Origin: Maribellus comscasis
GTDB taxonomy: Bacteria; Bacteroidota; Bacteroidia; Bacteroidales; Prolixibacteraceae
DNA length: 64,000 bases
NCBI RefSeq assembly: GCF_009762775.1
Contig: NZ_CP046401.1
Span: 4,674,001-4,738,000, forward strand
Direction: 5' to 3'
The first letter of the stretch is position 1, and every line of letters starts with the position of its first letter. A program made the position numbers and the translations under genes. Positions 37,480 to 46,952 of the stretch are shown in pieces. The notes beneath the pieces are model-generated. The model saw only the letters and a list, made by a program, of their open reading frames with translations. It ran no database searches and was not told where the DNA came from.

Positions 37480-37760
37480 CCGTTCTTTTTGAAGATTTCA
37501 GACAACATCTCATCTTTAGAAATAAGTGTTTCATGACTGTTCAAAAATTCTTTATTACTCAAAAACTCGTCTTCAATACAATTAGTTCCATTTTCCGATT
37601 CTGCCTGTGGTGGGATTTTGTGCTGAAAAAATATCTGCAATAAATTGATAGCCCGCTTTCAGGAAGAGTTCTTTTGCAGCATATAATCCTGTAAATACCC
37701 GAATCGAAGATTTTTTTGTAGTCGTCGGGTGCAGTTTTTGGTGCTTCCTGCGTTTTTATG
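37480..37760 (-). pseudogene. Possible remnant of an unidentified gene
   Basis: The minus strand of the 690-base gap 37232-37921 gives protein-like text in two frames. One has SSIRVFTGLYAAKELFLKAG ending in a stop, the other ESENGTNCIEDEFLSNKEFL continuing to a stop near 37485. The AAKELFLKAGYQF piece resembles the end of GNAT acetyltransferases, but the match is too short to trust. A frame change around 37610 joins the two parts. The remainder of the gap shows nothing recognisable. Confidence 0.3.
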
Positions 37761-37921
37761 GCTTGATTTTATTGTATAAAATCGGTTGTCGGATAAATCA
37801 GGATTTTGGGAAAAAAGCTGTATTATTTAATCTGCAACTTTTCCCCAAAATCCAAATGTTGGTATCATTGTTTGTTTACGATACCATCCTAACGAACGGT
37901 GTTAATAAAACTTCTCGTCAT

Positions 37922-38767
37922 TTATTTTAAAGCAACTTTTACAGTGTCTGCCATTGGTGTAGTTGGTCTGCCTATTAGTTTTGAAAGCTGTTTTGAATCA
38001 TCAAATAAATCATTTTTTGATGCTCCTGTATCCCAGCTTGCAATTGCCTCGGCAAACATTTCCGGTAGCCCTGCACTTTTAAGAATTTTTGCATATTCTG
38101 TTTCCGGTAAGTTGTTGTAGGGAATATTTTTCCCTGTCTGGCTTGAGATTTCCGCTGCCAGATCGTTTAAAGTGTACGATTCATCGCCTGCCAGTTCATA
38201 AACTTGTCCCTTGTGGCTTTCGTCGCAAACAACAATTGCTGCTGCTTCAGCGAAATCAGCACGCGGTGCCGACGAAATTTTTCCTTCGCCTGCGCTTCCT
38301 ACAAATGCTCCTGCCGCCAATGCTCCTGTAATTGAACCGGTGTAGTTTTCGGTGTACCAACCGTTGCGAAGAATGGTATGCTTAATTCCTGATTCTTTTA
38401 GCATCTTTTCTGTTGCCAGGTGCTCTCCGGCAAGGCTCAATGATGAAGAATCCGCATGCAGCAAACTGGTATAAACAATCCATTTTACACCTGCGCTTTT
38501 GGCTGCTTCAATCACATTGAAGTGTTGTGTTGCGCGTTGTCCTACTTCGCTGCCTGAAATAAGAAGCAGATTATCAACTCCTTGAAGTGCGTCCGCCAGG
38601 TTTGCCGGTTTACTGTAATTAAATTCACGAGCTTCTACTCCCAATCCGATTGCATTTTCGGGTGTACGTACCAAAGCCACAATGTCTTCTGCTAAAACTC
38701 TTTTTTTTAATTCTGCTACAACCAGTTGTCCTAACTGACCAGTTGCTCCTGTTACTGCTATTTTCAT
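37922..38767 (-). CDS. NmrA-like SDR, NAD(P)H:quinone oxidoreductase QorB type
   Basis: 281 residues, normal for the family. The Rossmann motif TGATGQLGQLV at residues 6-16 binds NADPH. LVRTPENA, GVDNLLLISGSEVGQR, GVKWIVYTSLLHAD and ILRNGWYTENYTGSI match E. coli QorB (YtfG) closely. It would reduce quinones or sense the NADPH redox state in the cytoplasm. Its neighbours on the same strand are a SnoaL-like secreted protein and a Crp/Fnr regulator, suggesting a small stress-related cluster. Confidence 0.85.
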   Translation of the reverse strand: MKIAVTGATGQLGQLVVAELKKRVLAEDIVALVRTPENAIGLGVEAREFNYSKPANLADALQGVDNLLLISGSEVGQRATQHFNVIEAAKSAGVKWIVYTSLLHADSSSLSLAGEHLATEKMLKESGIKHTILRNGWYTENYTGSITGALAAGAFVGSAGEGKISSAPRADFAEAAAIVVCDESHKGQVYELAGDESYTLNDLAAEISSQTGKNIPYNNLPETEYAKILKSAGLPEMFAEAIASWDTGASKNDLFDDSKQLSKLIGRPTTPMADTVKVALK

Positions 38768-38895
38768 TTTTTTGAATTTTAAATATTAATAAAAGTCTGT
38801 TACTGTCGTCATCTGTTTTTTCTGCTTGATACTCTGTTTATTGAACAATTTAAAGTTAATTTGGTTACTTTTTGATTTTTAATATTGAATTTCTG

Positions 38896-39483
38896 TTAGT
38901 TGGCTAAACCCAGTTGTGTCATGTAGGTAAGGTTGTCCCAGAAGAGATATTCTTCATACATCACACCTTTGTCGTCCCACAAACCAATAGTTACCATGTT
39001 TATTTTGAAGGCTTTTCCTGTCGGGTCAATAAATTTTCCGTCGCCAATTGGCATCGGTTTCGTGAATGTTCCTTCCATAACACCCATAACCGCGGTTAAG
39101 TTACCTGAACCAATTTTAATGGGATGTTCTTTAATCCGGGTGTCCGGTGCATAAACAAACATCTTTTTCAGGTCTTCAATATGGCGTTCAATTCCGGTGG
39201 TCGTACTTCCGTCGGGCCAGTGAACCAGAATATCTTCAGCGTGACTTTCGTGAAGTCGTGCCCACTCTTCGTTTGTAAATACTACAAAATCCAATTCATC
39301 GAAAGTCGCCAGGTTTTTGGCGATCACTTCATTTGTTTCCGCAATTTTTGCAAGTTCGCTTTTGAGCTGTTCAACTTCTGCCTTGTATTCATTTTTACTT
39401 TTTTGAGCGAGGGAGAAATTTGTAACGGTCAACACCAAAAGTATTGCCATTACTGCTTTTGTAAAATTCAACTTTGTTTTCAT
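38896..39483 (-). CDS. Secreted SnoaL/NTF2-like ester cyclase-type protein
   Basis: The frame extends 18 codons upstream to 39537, but the Met at 39483 starts directly with a signal peptide (NFTKAVMAILLVLTVTNFSLAQ). The mature part has a coiled helical stretch (EYKAEVEQLKSELAKIAE) and then a SnoaL-like cone fold: VVFTNEEWARLHESHAEDI, VHWPDGSTTTGIERHIEDL, GVMEGTFTKPMPIGDG and GLWDDKGVMYEEYLFWDN. The SnoaL fold covers polyketide cyclases and many uncharacterised proteins, so the reaction is unknown. It lies between a QorB-like gene and a Crp/Fnr regulator on the same strand. Confidence 0.75.
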   Translation of the reverse strand: MKTKLNFTKAVMAILLVLTVTNFSLAQKSKNEYKAEVEQLKSELAKIAETNEVIAKNLATFDELDFVVFTNEEWARLHESHAEDILVHWPDGSTTTGIERHIEDLKKMFVYAPDTRIKEHPIKIGSGNLTAVMGVMEGTFTKPMPIGDGKFIDPTGKAFKINMVTIGLWDDKGVMYEEYLFWDNLTYMTQLGLAN

Positions 39484-39597
39484 CGTACTTTTTGTTTTAA
39501 TGTTACGATACAAAGGTAGCTTGGCGAAGGGCCTCACACACTTGACCTGAGATAAGAAATGTACTTGATCTATGTTAAGGGAAAAAAGGAAGGCTAT

Positions 39598-40179
39598 CTA
39601 TTTTTTCTTTCGAATCCGGCTGAGGCTTTCCGGTGTAATGCCCAGATAAGAAGCGATATAAACCAAAGGAATCCGCTGAAACATGTCGGGGTGTTCTTTT
39701 AGCATGTCGTTGTAGCGTTCTACTGCCGATTCCCACATGGTAGCATTTAGTCGTTCCAAAGCGTTAATGTATGCTTTCTGAAAAAGAATACGAAAATAGC
39801 GCTCCAGTGTCGGGACTTCTTCGTAAAGTTGCTCCAGTCGTTCGGTTGAAATCCGCAGCATCTGAGAATCTTCAAGCGCCTCGATGTAATATTTCGACGG
39901 ACGTTTTGAAAAAAAACTTTCCAGATCGGAAATCCAGCTGTTATCCAACCGAATCTGATAAATGTGTTCTATTCCTTTGGGATCAATAAAATAAGAGCGC
40001 AAACTTCCCTGCTTGATGAAATAAATGTATTTACATACTTCGCCGGGAACGAGCAAATCCTTTTTCTTTTTAATAAGTGCGGGTTCAAAGGCCGACAAAA
40101 TAAGCGCTTCGTCGTTCTCCGAAATAGTTACCCATTTTTTGAAATAGTATAGTAGTTTATGCTCTCCGGATGTTGTCAT
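39598..40179 (-). CDS. Crp/Fnr-family transcriptional regulator
   Basis: From the Met at 40179 (a longer frame begins at 40209), about 193 residues. The N-terminal cyclic-nucleotide-binding-like beta-roll includes KDLLVPGEVCKYIYFIKQGS and LRSYFIDPKGIEHIYQI. The dimer helix and a C-terminal HTH (RIPLVYIASYLGITPESLSRIRKKK) follow. No Cys cluster for an Fe-S centre is present, so it is not an oxygen sensor of the Fnr type. Regulators of this short type are common in Bacteroidota. Possible targets are the SnoaL-like and QorB genes just downstream on the same strand. Confidence 0.85.
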   Translation of the reverse strand: MTTSGEHKLLYYFKKWVTISENDEALILSAFEPALIKKKKDLLVPGEVCKYIYFIKQGSLRSYFIDPKGIEHIYQIRLDNSWISDLESFFSKRPSKYYIEALEDSQMLRISTERLEQLYEEVPTLERYFRILFQKAYINALERLNATMWESAVERYNDMLKEHPDMFQRIPLVYIASYLGITPESLSRIRKKK

Positions 40180-40252
40180 AATCGAATTTCCTAAACAGTG
40201 AAAATACAAAATTATGAATAATCAACATATTTTGTGTTTGGGGCAATTTTAA

Positions 40253-41626
40253 CTACTCCGGCACAATCGCTCCATGTTTTGCCAATTCACTGCGAACTTC
40301 TGTTGCCGGAACTTCTTCCGGCGAAACATTCATTTTATGGGCTAAGAAGGCTGTTACAGCAGCAGCTTGTCCCATTCCCATACAGGAAGCCTGTACCCGC
40401 AGCGCGGAGTTTGCCATTCGGTCACTGCTTACACAACGGCCGGCGACAATCAGATTTTTACTGCTTTTTGGAATTAAGGCTCTCAAAGGAATCTTTCCCA
40501 CCGCACCGTTTTCCAGATATTCCTGATGAATGGTTTTTCCTTCCCTGTGCAAATCCACCGGGTAAAACGAATAGGAAACAGCATCTTCAAAATCAACTCC
40601 GTTTATATAATCGTCGTGTGTTATCTTGTAAAGTCCGGAAATCCGATACGTTTCCCTAACTGCAGTCTCTGTTTTTAGGCTTGCGATTCTGATGTTTTCA
40701 CACCCGGGAAAAGTTTTTAACTCGCGTAATACTTTTAACAATTCTTTTCTTCCCCTGATGTTTGCATCGGTGTGTGTTACTGAACTGGTGGAATCTGCCT
40801 CCGGGACATAAACATAATTGTATGGGGAAGTTGTTGGGAAATTATTGGGAGTTTCTTCTTTTTCTGAATTGACGAGCATATTTTGCCGCAGCAAATTGTG
40901 GTATCGTTTTGGAATTTTGTCAAGATTAAGTTTAGAGTAATCGTAGCCCTCCAAGGCAAAAAGTAAGGAACCTGGTTGTGTTTCTTTTTCGCGTAACACT
41001 TTACATCCCACCATTGAAGTAATGAGCGCATTTCCGGTACAGTCAATTATCTGATTACACTTAATTTGTGTGTTGCTTCCTTTTCCCGCAGTTTCTACAA
41101 CCCAGTTGTTCTTTTTGAATTCCACAGCAACCGGACTCTCGTAATAGCGGATATCTACGTCGGCATCAATACATTTTTCTTCGGCAAGTAATACATATAA
41201 GGCACTGTTTATTGCTACCTGGTGGCGCCAGTGTCGTACAGTGGTGTTGTTTATTATAACATTGAAATTGGGCATTTGGTCGCCGTTCATTTTTATACAT
41301 TCACTCACTATTTCCCAACCAATGCCGCCAACAATTTGTTTCCCCCAGGCGTGAAATAAGCCGGGAAAAGCAACTCCTCCGGTAGTAATTGTTCCGCCCA
41401 GTTGACTGCCGCTTTCAATCAGTATGGTTTTGGCTCCGCATCTTGCTGCCTGAATCGCGGCGATGGTGCCGGCAGTTCCGCCACCAATGACCAAAATATC
41501 GCAGTTAATTTTATTTTCCGATTTTATTTTTGTCGGGGGTTCTGCTTTGGCAAACGGTGCTGAAGCGATTCCAACGGAAAGCGCTCCCATGTTTTTTATC
41601 ATTTGCCTGCGTTTGATTTCTGTCAT
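40253..41626 (-). CDS. Tat-exported FAD-dependent oxidoreductase (FAD_oxidored family)
   Basis: 457 residues. The N-terminus has a twin-arginine-like signal (KRRQMIKNMGALSVG, then a hydrophobic stretch ending FAKAEP). The FAD-binding fold starts with CDILVIGGGTAGTIAAIQAA, then IESGSQLGGTITTGG, IIDCTGNALITSMVG and the C-terminal NLIVAGRCVSSDRMANSALR with CMGMGQAAAV. The family is shared with the PUL-linked oxidoreductase at 31550, but this one lacks the N-terminal sugar-binding-like domain. The substrate is unknown. It stands alone with about 340 non-coding bases upstream. Confidence 0.85.
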   Translation of the reverse strand: MTEIKRRQMIKNMGALSVGIASAPFAKAEPPTKIKSENKINCDILVIGGGTAGTIAAIQAARCGAKTILIESGSQLGGTITTGGVAFPGLFHAWGKQIVGGIGWEIVSECIKMNGDQMPNFNVIINNTTVRHWRHQVAINSALYVLLAEEKCIDADVDIRYYESPVAVEFKKNNWVVETAGKGSNTQIKCNQIIDCTGNALITSMVGCKVLREKETQPGSLLFALEGYDYSKLNLDKIPKRYHNLLRQNMLVNSEKEETPNNFPTTSPYNYVYVPEADSTSSVTHTDANIRGRKELLKVLRELKTFPGCENIRIASLKTETAVRETYRISGLYKITHDDYINGVDFEDAVSYSFYPVDLHREGKTIHQEYLENGAVGKIPLRALIPKSSKNLIVAGRCVSSDRMANSALRVQASCMGMGQAAAVTAFLAHKMNVSPEEVPATEVRSELAKHGAIVPE

Positions 41627-41968
41627 TTTTGTCAGTTGATTTAGGTAAAATATTGGTTTTCCAAAGCTAACAAATATGGGCGGAATTGGTCTGCTTTAGA
41701 AAAGTTTATTGGTTTAGTCTTTGTGGTTTATGGGTTTTATTTCAAAAAAGAGATTCTTAACTTTTTTCATGTTTATTTAATTCAACCGATATTTTGTATC
41801 GTTGACCCTATGTTCTCATCTCTGCTGGCTTCAGTGGACGTCAGTTTTTTTATGTTACTGCGATTACTATACAGTTCAGTATAGTGTCTCATTACAATAG
41901 AGTTATAATTTCAGTTGCTGTAACAGATAGATTTTGACCTTAACAAGTGGACTAAGCCCCGAATAAAT
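41627..41968. other. 342-base intergenic region, nothing recognised
   Basis: AT-rich spacer between two minus-strand genes. No hairpin terminator, promoter match or open frame of note was seen. Confidence 0.4.
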
Positions 41969-42643
41969 CTATTTTTGCAGGACAACAGTTTTGTCTACGA
42001 CTCCCATTATAACTTTACTTGTAGTTTCAATAAATAAACCGGTTTCCACCAACCCGGGAATACTTTTTAGTTTGATCTCCAGGTTTGTTAGGTTGGTTTG
42101 ATTGGAAATATCGATGTCCAGAATATAGTTTTGCTCGTCAGTAACAAAAACAGAGCCGTCCACTTTTCGCAATACAGGACTTAGGTTTAACAGTGTCAGC
42201 TCTTCTTTAATTTTTGATGCAGCAAAGGGAATAACCTCTACCGGCAGTTTAAAAGCACCCAGCCGCTTTACCTGTTTCCCTGAATCTGCAATAATGATAT
42301 TAACTTTTGAATTGTGCGCCAGAATTTTTTCGCGAAGGAGCGCTCCGCCACCTCCTTTGATCAATCGCAAATAAGGATCAAACTCGTCCGCTCCGTCGAT
42401 ATTAATGTCAATTTTTTTAATCTCTCCAAATTCTTTTAGCGGAATTCCATTTTCAATAGCCAGGAGCCTGGTATTTTCTGAAGAAGGAACGCCAACAATT
42501 GATAGGCCGGAAGCGACTCTTTTCCCCAGTTCTTTTACCATATATGCAGCAGTCGACCCTGAGCCAAGTCCGACTACCATTCCATCTTTTACCAACTTTA
42601 CAGATTCAGCGGAGGCTAGTTCTTTTTCTTTTTCGTAATTCAT
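41969..42643 (-). CDS. rpiA: Ribose-5-phosphate isomerase A
   Basis: 224 residues, normal length. It interconverts ribose-5-phosphate and ribulose-5-phosphate in the pentose phosphate pathway. Motifs: GLGSGSTAAYMV near the N-terminus (phosphate binding), NIDGADEFDPYLRLIKGGGG (catalytic Asp and Lys region), LLREKILAHNS, and FKLPVEVIPFA. The Gfo/Idh/MocA gene upstream on the same strand ends about 45 bases away, so cotranscription is possible. Confidence 0.95.
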   Translation of the reverse strand: MNYEKEKELASAESVKLVKDGMVVGLGSGSTAAYMVKELGKRVASGLSIVGVPSSENTRLLAIENGIPLKEFGEIKKIDINIDGADEFDPYLRLIKGGGGALLREKILAHNSKVNIIIADSGKQVKRLGAFKLPVEVIPFAASKIKEELTLLNLSPVLRKVDGSVFVTDEQNYILDIDISNQTNLTNLEIKLKSIPGLVETGLFIETTSKVIMGVVDKTVVLQK

Positions 42644-42688
42644 TCAACCGAATTGTCTGATTAATAAAAATTTTTTGCAAAAATAGAA

Positions 42689-43858
42689 TTAACCTTTTAA
42701 TATGTAAGCATTTTTTTGCGCAGTTAAGGCCAGCTCAGTAGCAAGAAGACAATGATCCTGTGTCATTGCCGTTTCGGTTCGGTTAACCACATCGTTTACC
42801 AGTTGTTCTCCATACGGCATATTTACTTCGGAACAATTGTAATATTTGGTCTCTTTCTGATTAACCAAAAAGAGATGGTTTCCGCCTTCACGACCGGCGA
42901 TGTCAATATACTTTCGCATTTCAATATAGCCCTCTGTGCCAAGAATAAATGTTCGTCCATCGCCCCAGGTATCCAGTCCCTCCGGAGTAAACCAGTCGAT
43001 ACGAATGTAGCCGGTAGCATGTGGGCTACGGACATTCATATCTCCAAAATCCATATACTGAGGATACTGTGAGTTGCCAAAATTTCCCAGCTGAGAAAGC
43101 GGAACTTCAGCTTGTTGAGATTGGGTGTAAAACAAAAACTGGTCGCATTGGTGTGAGCCAATATCACATAAAATACCACCTGCTTTTTCAGGATAAAAAA
43201 ACCAGTCAGGGCGCGACTCCGGGCGCATCCGGTGTGGTCCCAGACCAATGGTTTGAATCACTTTCCCAATGGCGCCCGCCTGAACCAGTTCGCCGGCTTT
43301 TACTGACGCCGGGTTCCCCAGGCGTTCGCTGTACATGATAGAGTAAATGCGTTGGGTTTCTTTTTGTATTTTTTTTACTTCATTAAATTGTTTAAAAGTG
43401 ACAATACCTGGTTTATCAGCCATATAATCTTTGCCTGATTTCATCACCCGGATGCCCAGCGGCGCTCTTTCAGCCGGAATGCCGGCACTGGCAACAAGCT
43501 GAATGGAACTGTCTTCAAGGATTTCTTCTTCGTTTTTGGCAACTTTTACATCGGGAAAACGCCTTGTAAACGGAGGGAGTAACTCCGGTTCACGTGAATA
43601 CACCGAGACCAGCTCTCCACCACCACCAATAAGTGCACTTACCATTCCGTAAATATGGCCATGGTTAAGGCCAATTACCGAAAAGCGAATGGATTCTTTA
43701 GGCGCAGGGCGATCTTTCGCTTTCAAAATAATTTCCTCAGGGCGATTGGTACTGTGGAGGCTTCGACCCAATAATTCACCAGGCAAAAAAGCAGCAGCTG
43801 TAACTCCGGTTGCGGAAGCTATCGACTTTTGCAGAAATTTTCTTCTGTTAAGTTCCAT
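42689..43858 (-). CDS. Tat-exported Gfo/Idh/MocA-family oxidoreductase
   Basis: 389 residues. The twin-arginine signal NRRKFLQKSIASATG begins the protein. The NAD-binding Rossmann domain follows (RFSVIGLNHGHIYGMVSALI, LVSVYSREPE) with the family's EKP-like position appearing as DKPGIVT, then the C-terminal beta-sheet domain (GGILCDIGSHQCDQFL, GDGRTFILGTEGYIEMRKYI). Periplasmic members of this family are common in Bacteroidota and act on sugars or derivatives; the substrate is unknown. It is 46 bases upstream of rpiA on the same strand. Confidence 0.88.
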   Translation of the reverse strand: MELNRRKFLQKSIASATGVTAAAFLPGELLGRSLHSTNRPEEIILKAKDRPAPKESIRFSVIGLNHGHIYGMVSALIGGGGELVSVYSREPELLPPFTRRFPDVKVAKNEEEILEDSSIQLVASAGIPAERAPLGIRVMKSGKDYMADKPGIVTFKQFNEVKKIQKETQRIYSIMYSERLGNPASVKAGELVQAGAIGKVIQTIGLGPHRMRPESRPDWFFYPEKAGGILCDIGSHQCDQFLFYTQSQQAEVPLSQLGNFGNSQYPQYMDFGDMNVRSPHATGYIRIDWFTPEGLDTWGDGRTFILGTEGYIEMRKYIDIAGREGGNHLFLVNQKETKYYNCSEVNMPYGEQLVNDVVNRTETAMTQDHCLLATELALTAQKNAYILKG

Positions 43859-43959
43859 AAGTTTATATTGTTTTAAGTTGTTGGTTTATGTTTTTAAAAT
43901 TTATACGAAAATAAAAGATAAATCAATGAAACAGCATGAAAGCCGGGTAAAATAAAATT

Positions 43960-44862
43960 TTACTGAAGCAACTTTTTTATTTCTGCTGAGGTAAGCGCTC
44001 GGTCGAAAACTGCCAAGCCGCCGATTAATCCTTTGTAAAAGTTACCCATTCCTTTTTTTAAAAGAACGGAACCAACAGTAAAGTCAGAACCATTGTTTCC
44101 CATACCATCCGGAAAATAATAGGGATTTTTACTCTGTATCAGTCCTTCCGGGTAACCTTCAAAACCTTTGGTATGGTCGATTAGTTCCGGCTCGCGGGTT
44201 GTATATTCGCCATTCAGGTATGATTTTATGTATTCTCCGTCGTAGGTGAAAGCGATACAGCTCCACTCGTTTACCGGAATCTTTTGCGCACTGGCCGAGT
44301 AATCAATAGAGTAGGGGAAAGGTGGAGTTGGTTTTCCTGATTTGGAAATATGTCCGCAAACCTGATCGCCACCGTTGTAGTAGGGCAACGACACAAACAA
44401 TCCGTATTGTCGTTTCCCCCCTTCAGCATATTCATTCCACATTCCTCCTACAAATCCGGTTTGCTCGCCGGTCCATTTTACCCAGGCAATTACTGTTACC
44501 CCTCGGTTTTTACCATAAATATTTAAAGCTTTTGTTTTTGAATGGGACAGACTTAAAAAATGGTTTCCGTCAAGTTCTATGGCGTAGCCGGAAACCGGCC
44601 CCTCGTTTACTCGCCTTATTTTGCCGTTTTTTTCTTTTAAAGGAAATTTACCTTTCCCAACGGCTTTTTTCGCTCTCCCCGGTTTTTCATCAAATTGCCA
44701 CAGGGCCGTGAACCCTTTTGTTGATTTAATATTGTCAATCAATTTTTTGTTTTGTCCCGCGGTCTCCAAGTTGAAAAGGAAGGAGACGAAAATTATTATT
44801 CCAAGCTGATAGAAGACGCTGTTGAAGTTAGCCACGATATAAAGATTATTATTTTTTGACAC
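43960..44862 (-). CDS. Secreted LamG/concanavalin-A-like lectin domain protein
   Basis: 300 residues. The N-terminus has a hydrophobic export segment at about 19-33 (LGIIIFVSFLFNLETAG). The body is one LamG-type jelly roll: FTALWQFDEKPGRAKKAVGK, YAIELDGNHFLSLSHSK, RGVTVIAWVKWTGEQTGFVG, WSCIAFTYDGEYIKSYLNGE, and a final GLIGGLAVFDRALTSAEIKK. Such domains bind carbohydrate or protein. No catalytic domain is attached. It lies upstream of the Gfo/Idh/MocA gene on the same strand and may be expressed with it. Confidence 0.8.
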   Translation of the reverse strand: MSKNNNLYIVANFNSVFYQLGIIIFVSFLFNLETAGQNKKLIDNIKSTKGFTALWQFDEKPGRAKKAVGKGKFPLKEKNGKIRRVNEGPVSGYAIELDGNHFLSLSHSKTKALNIYGKNRGVTVIAWVKWTGEQTGFVGGMWNEYAEGGKRQYGLFVSLPYYNGGDQVCGHISKSGKPTPPFPYSIDYSASAQKIPVNEWSCIAFTYDGEYIKSYLNGEYTTREPELIDHTKGFEGYPEGLIQSKNPYYFPDGMGNNGSDFTVGSVLLKKGMGNFYKGLIGGLAVFDRALTSAEIKKLLQ

Positions 44863-45087
44863 TTATTATCCCACCATTTATCGTTCGGTGTGAACAGTGG
44901 TAAAGATAAGTTTTCCGCAGAAAACTTAGGGAATTAATGTTGTTTGAGCTTTGGCTTAATTAAAACACATTTTGGTAAAACGATATATTACGCTATGTGT
45001 GCAAGAATACGATTTTAGATCTTGTTGTAAAAAAAGTAGCATAGTTCTTTCATTTTTCCTTTGATGAAGAGCCAAAACGAAACTTTA

Positions 45088-46137
45088 TCAAAATGCGTCG
45101 GTATGAATTGTACAAGTTACAGGCTTGTGATCCGAAGCTGTGGGGAAGTCTTTATAAATCGGATTTCCGCTATTTGTATTAAAGTTGATTTTGGCGCCAC
45201 TCACCCAATGGTTTATCCGGCTGTACAAAATGTGGTCAATCCACGAATTAATATATGAATAATTAAAAATCGGATCTGCAAAACTTACAGTGTACAATGA
45301 TGAAAAATCGAGGTCATTTTTTTTCTTGTCATCAAGCGTATCAAAAATAGCATTACCCAGGCACAATTCAGGTTGCCATATGGAGCCCATCAGGCGTTCA
45401 ATTCCACTTGCATTTATTTTCATTTCACTGGCATCGAAACCTGGTCCGTCGTTGATGTCGCCACAAACAATCAAAGGAATATTTTTGGTGTTATCGTTGC
45501 TTAAATAGTCATTTAAAAAATTTGTGCGAAGCTGGTGGCACTGGGCAACTATCTTTTTCCTGTTGCCATCGGCTTTGGCCCACCATTTCGACCATTCCAG
45601 GGCATCAAAAATTCCTTTGCTTTTCAAATGCAGACCGATGATTCTGAATTTTTTTCCGTCAGACAAATTTATTGATGCATACAATGGTTTTCGTTCAAAT
45701 TTATGCACTTCTTCAATACCGTCGCCATCGGTGTCCATCGTAAATTCATTGGTGGCTTTTTTTAAGGTTTCCGCTTCTGCTGCTGATGATATATCAAACC
45801 AATCAAAAGGAGGATCGGCAAACAGCCCTTTGTCGGTTCTTACGGCCAACCCAACACTTTGGGCACCGGTGGGCTGCACTACACATTGCCAGTTGCCTTT
45901 AATATCAGCCTGATCAAAAAAGAGTTGAAGTTCAGAACTTTGATTTGGACCTTCTACAAGAACCCAGATATCGGAATCAATGTCGTTAATAACACCGGTT
46001 AAATCCCGGATTCTGTGACCGATAATTTCTTTGGTCATGTAACCCTTCTCATAATAGGATTTAAATTCCGGTGGATTCCCCGTAAATAATTCATTAAACC
46101 ATTCAGCATTCCATAGAGCAAATTTTATTTCAGCCAT
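45088..46137 (-). CDS. Endonuclease/exonuclease/phosphatase family protein
   Basis: 349 residues, no signal peptide. EEP-fold motifs: FALWNAEWFNELF (metal-binding Asn), WVLVEGPNQSSEL (metal-binding Glu), IGLHLKSKG (catalytic His), IVCGDINDGPG (Asp and Asn), and TASDHKPVTCTI (final Asp-His pair). All key residues are present. The family includes nucleases and phosphodiesterases; the substrate cannot be named, although the lack of a signal peptide suggests a cytoplasmic role. It appears to be a single gene. Confidence 0.82.
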   Translation of the reverse strand: MAEIKFALWNAEWFNELFTGNPPEFKSYYEKGYMTKEIIGHRIRDLTGVINDIDSDIWVLVEGPNQSSELQLFFDQADIKGNWQCVVQPTGAQSVGLAVRTDKGLFADPPFDWFDISSAAEAETLKKATNEFTMDTDGDGIEEVHKFERKPLYASINLSDGKKFRIIGLHLKSKGIFDALEWSKWWAKADGNRKKIVAQCHQLRTNFLNDYLSNDNTKNIPLIVCGDINDGPGFDASEMKINASGIERLMGSIWQPELCLGNAIFDTLDDKKKNDLDFSSLYTVSFADPIFNYSYINSWIDHILYSRINHWVSGAKINFNTNSGNPIYKDFPTASDHKPVTCTIHTDAF

Positions 46138-46276
46138 TTTTTTGTTTTTTTGGTTTATTTGAAAAGAAAGCCATTTGTGTTTTGTTTATTTTTCTGATAA
46201 ACAAGAATAATGAGAGCTGTGTCATTGTTTTAAAATAAAATGATATCCTATTTAAATTACAACAAATAATTGGGGA

Positions 46277-46952
46277 ATCAATTTATTAAGAGCAAAAATT
46301 TTGAAGCAGAAATTGAAAGTTTCTCTTCAATAAAAGAGTTTCCCGGCGGTGTGACTATTTTTAAAATTGATGGTATAGTTCTTTTCGTTACCATAGATTT
46401 TATAAAATTTGAAACCGGCATTCCGGCACAAGGCTTTTACATCGTTGCTTTTTAGTTTGTCGGGATCACCTGCCAATTCTGAAATCGACAAAATTTCCGG
46501 ATGTAAGTTTCTTTGTTCTCAACCTCACCAATTACGGTCACCATAAAAATTCGGTTAAAGGAATTGTCGCTAAAAGCAAACTTATTTCCATTACATAGAT
46601 AGTACTCCGTATTTTTAATTCCCTTTTTATCAAGGCGCTTTTGGGCGAGGGCGAGCATTTCCTTTTGAATATCAGCCAGCACCAATTTCCCGTGTTGAAG
46701 AAATCCTGCCACCTTTAAACTAAAATAACCGGGACCGGGGCCTACTTCCAGTACCGACGAGTCTGCTTTTAACTCAAGTCTCCTTATTAGCTGACCAGGT
46801 GAGAGAAAAATGTTTCGTAACGGGATAAGAAGTGTAAATGCCATTTGATAGGGAAATATACCTTTGGAAGTAAATCGCTTTGTGACTCCGGTTGAGCTGT
46901 TTTTGATCATTTTTAGGATGTTTAACTTTTTATCGCAAAAAAGTAAATCCAA
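46277..46952 (-). pseudogene. SAM-dependent methyltransferase disrupted by a deletion and a frameshift
   Basis: The intact part encodes a class I methyltransferase: VLEVGPGPGYFSLKVAGFL (SAM-binding motif I), LVLADIQKEMLALAQKRL, and FNRIFMVTVIGEVENKETYI. After IRKF the frame runs into WQVIPTN and stops at 46452. Reading on in another frame gives EILSISELAGDPDKLKSNDV and, after a second shift, IYGNEKNYTINFK, which is the normal C-terminal end of this family. The residues between the acidic loop and ILSISE (usually YRILKPGG) are missing, so a short out-of-frame deletion is likely. The start may be 46910 (MIKNSS). It overlaps the end of the DoxX gene when read from 46952. Confidence 0.75.

Noticed and set aside
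43947..43963. 7-bp inverted repeat at the end of the LamG gene
   Set aside because: Entirely A/T-rich apart from the end bases, so the stem would be weak and could arise by chance in this AT-rich DNA.
46270..46455. 61-codon plus-strand frame opposite the methyltransferase end
   Set aside because: The minus strand carries recognisable methyltransferase sequence across the same bases, so the plus frame is a shadow.
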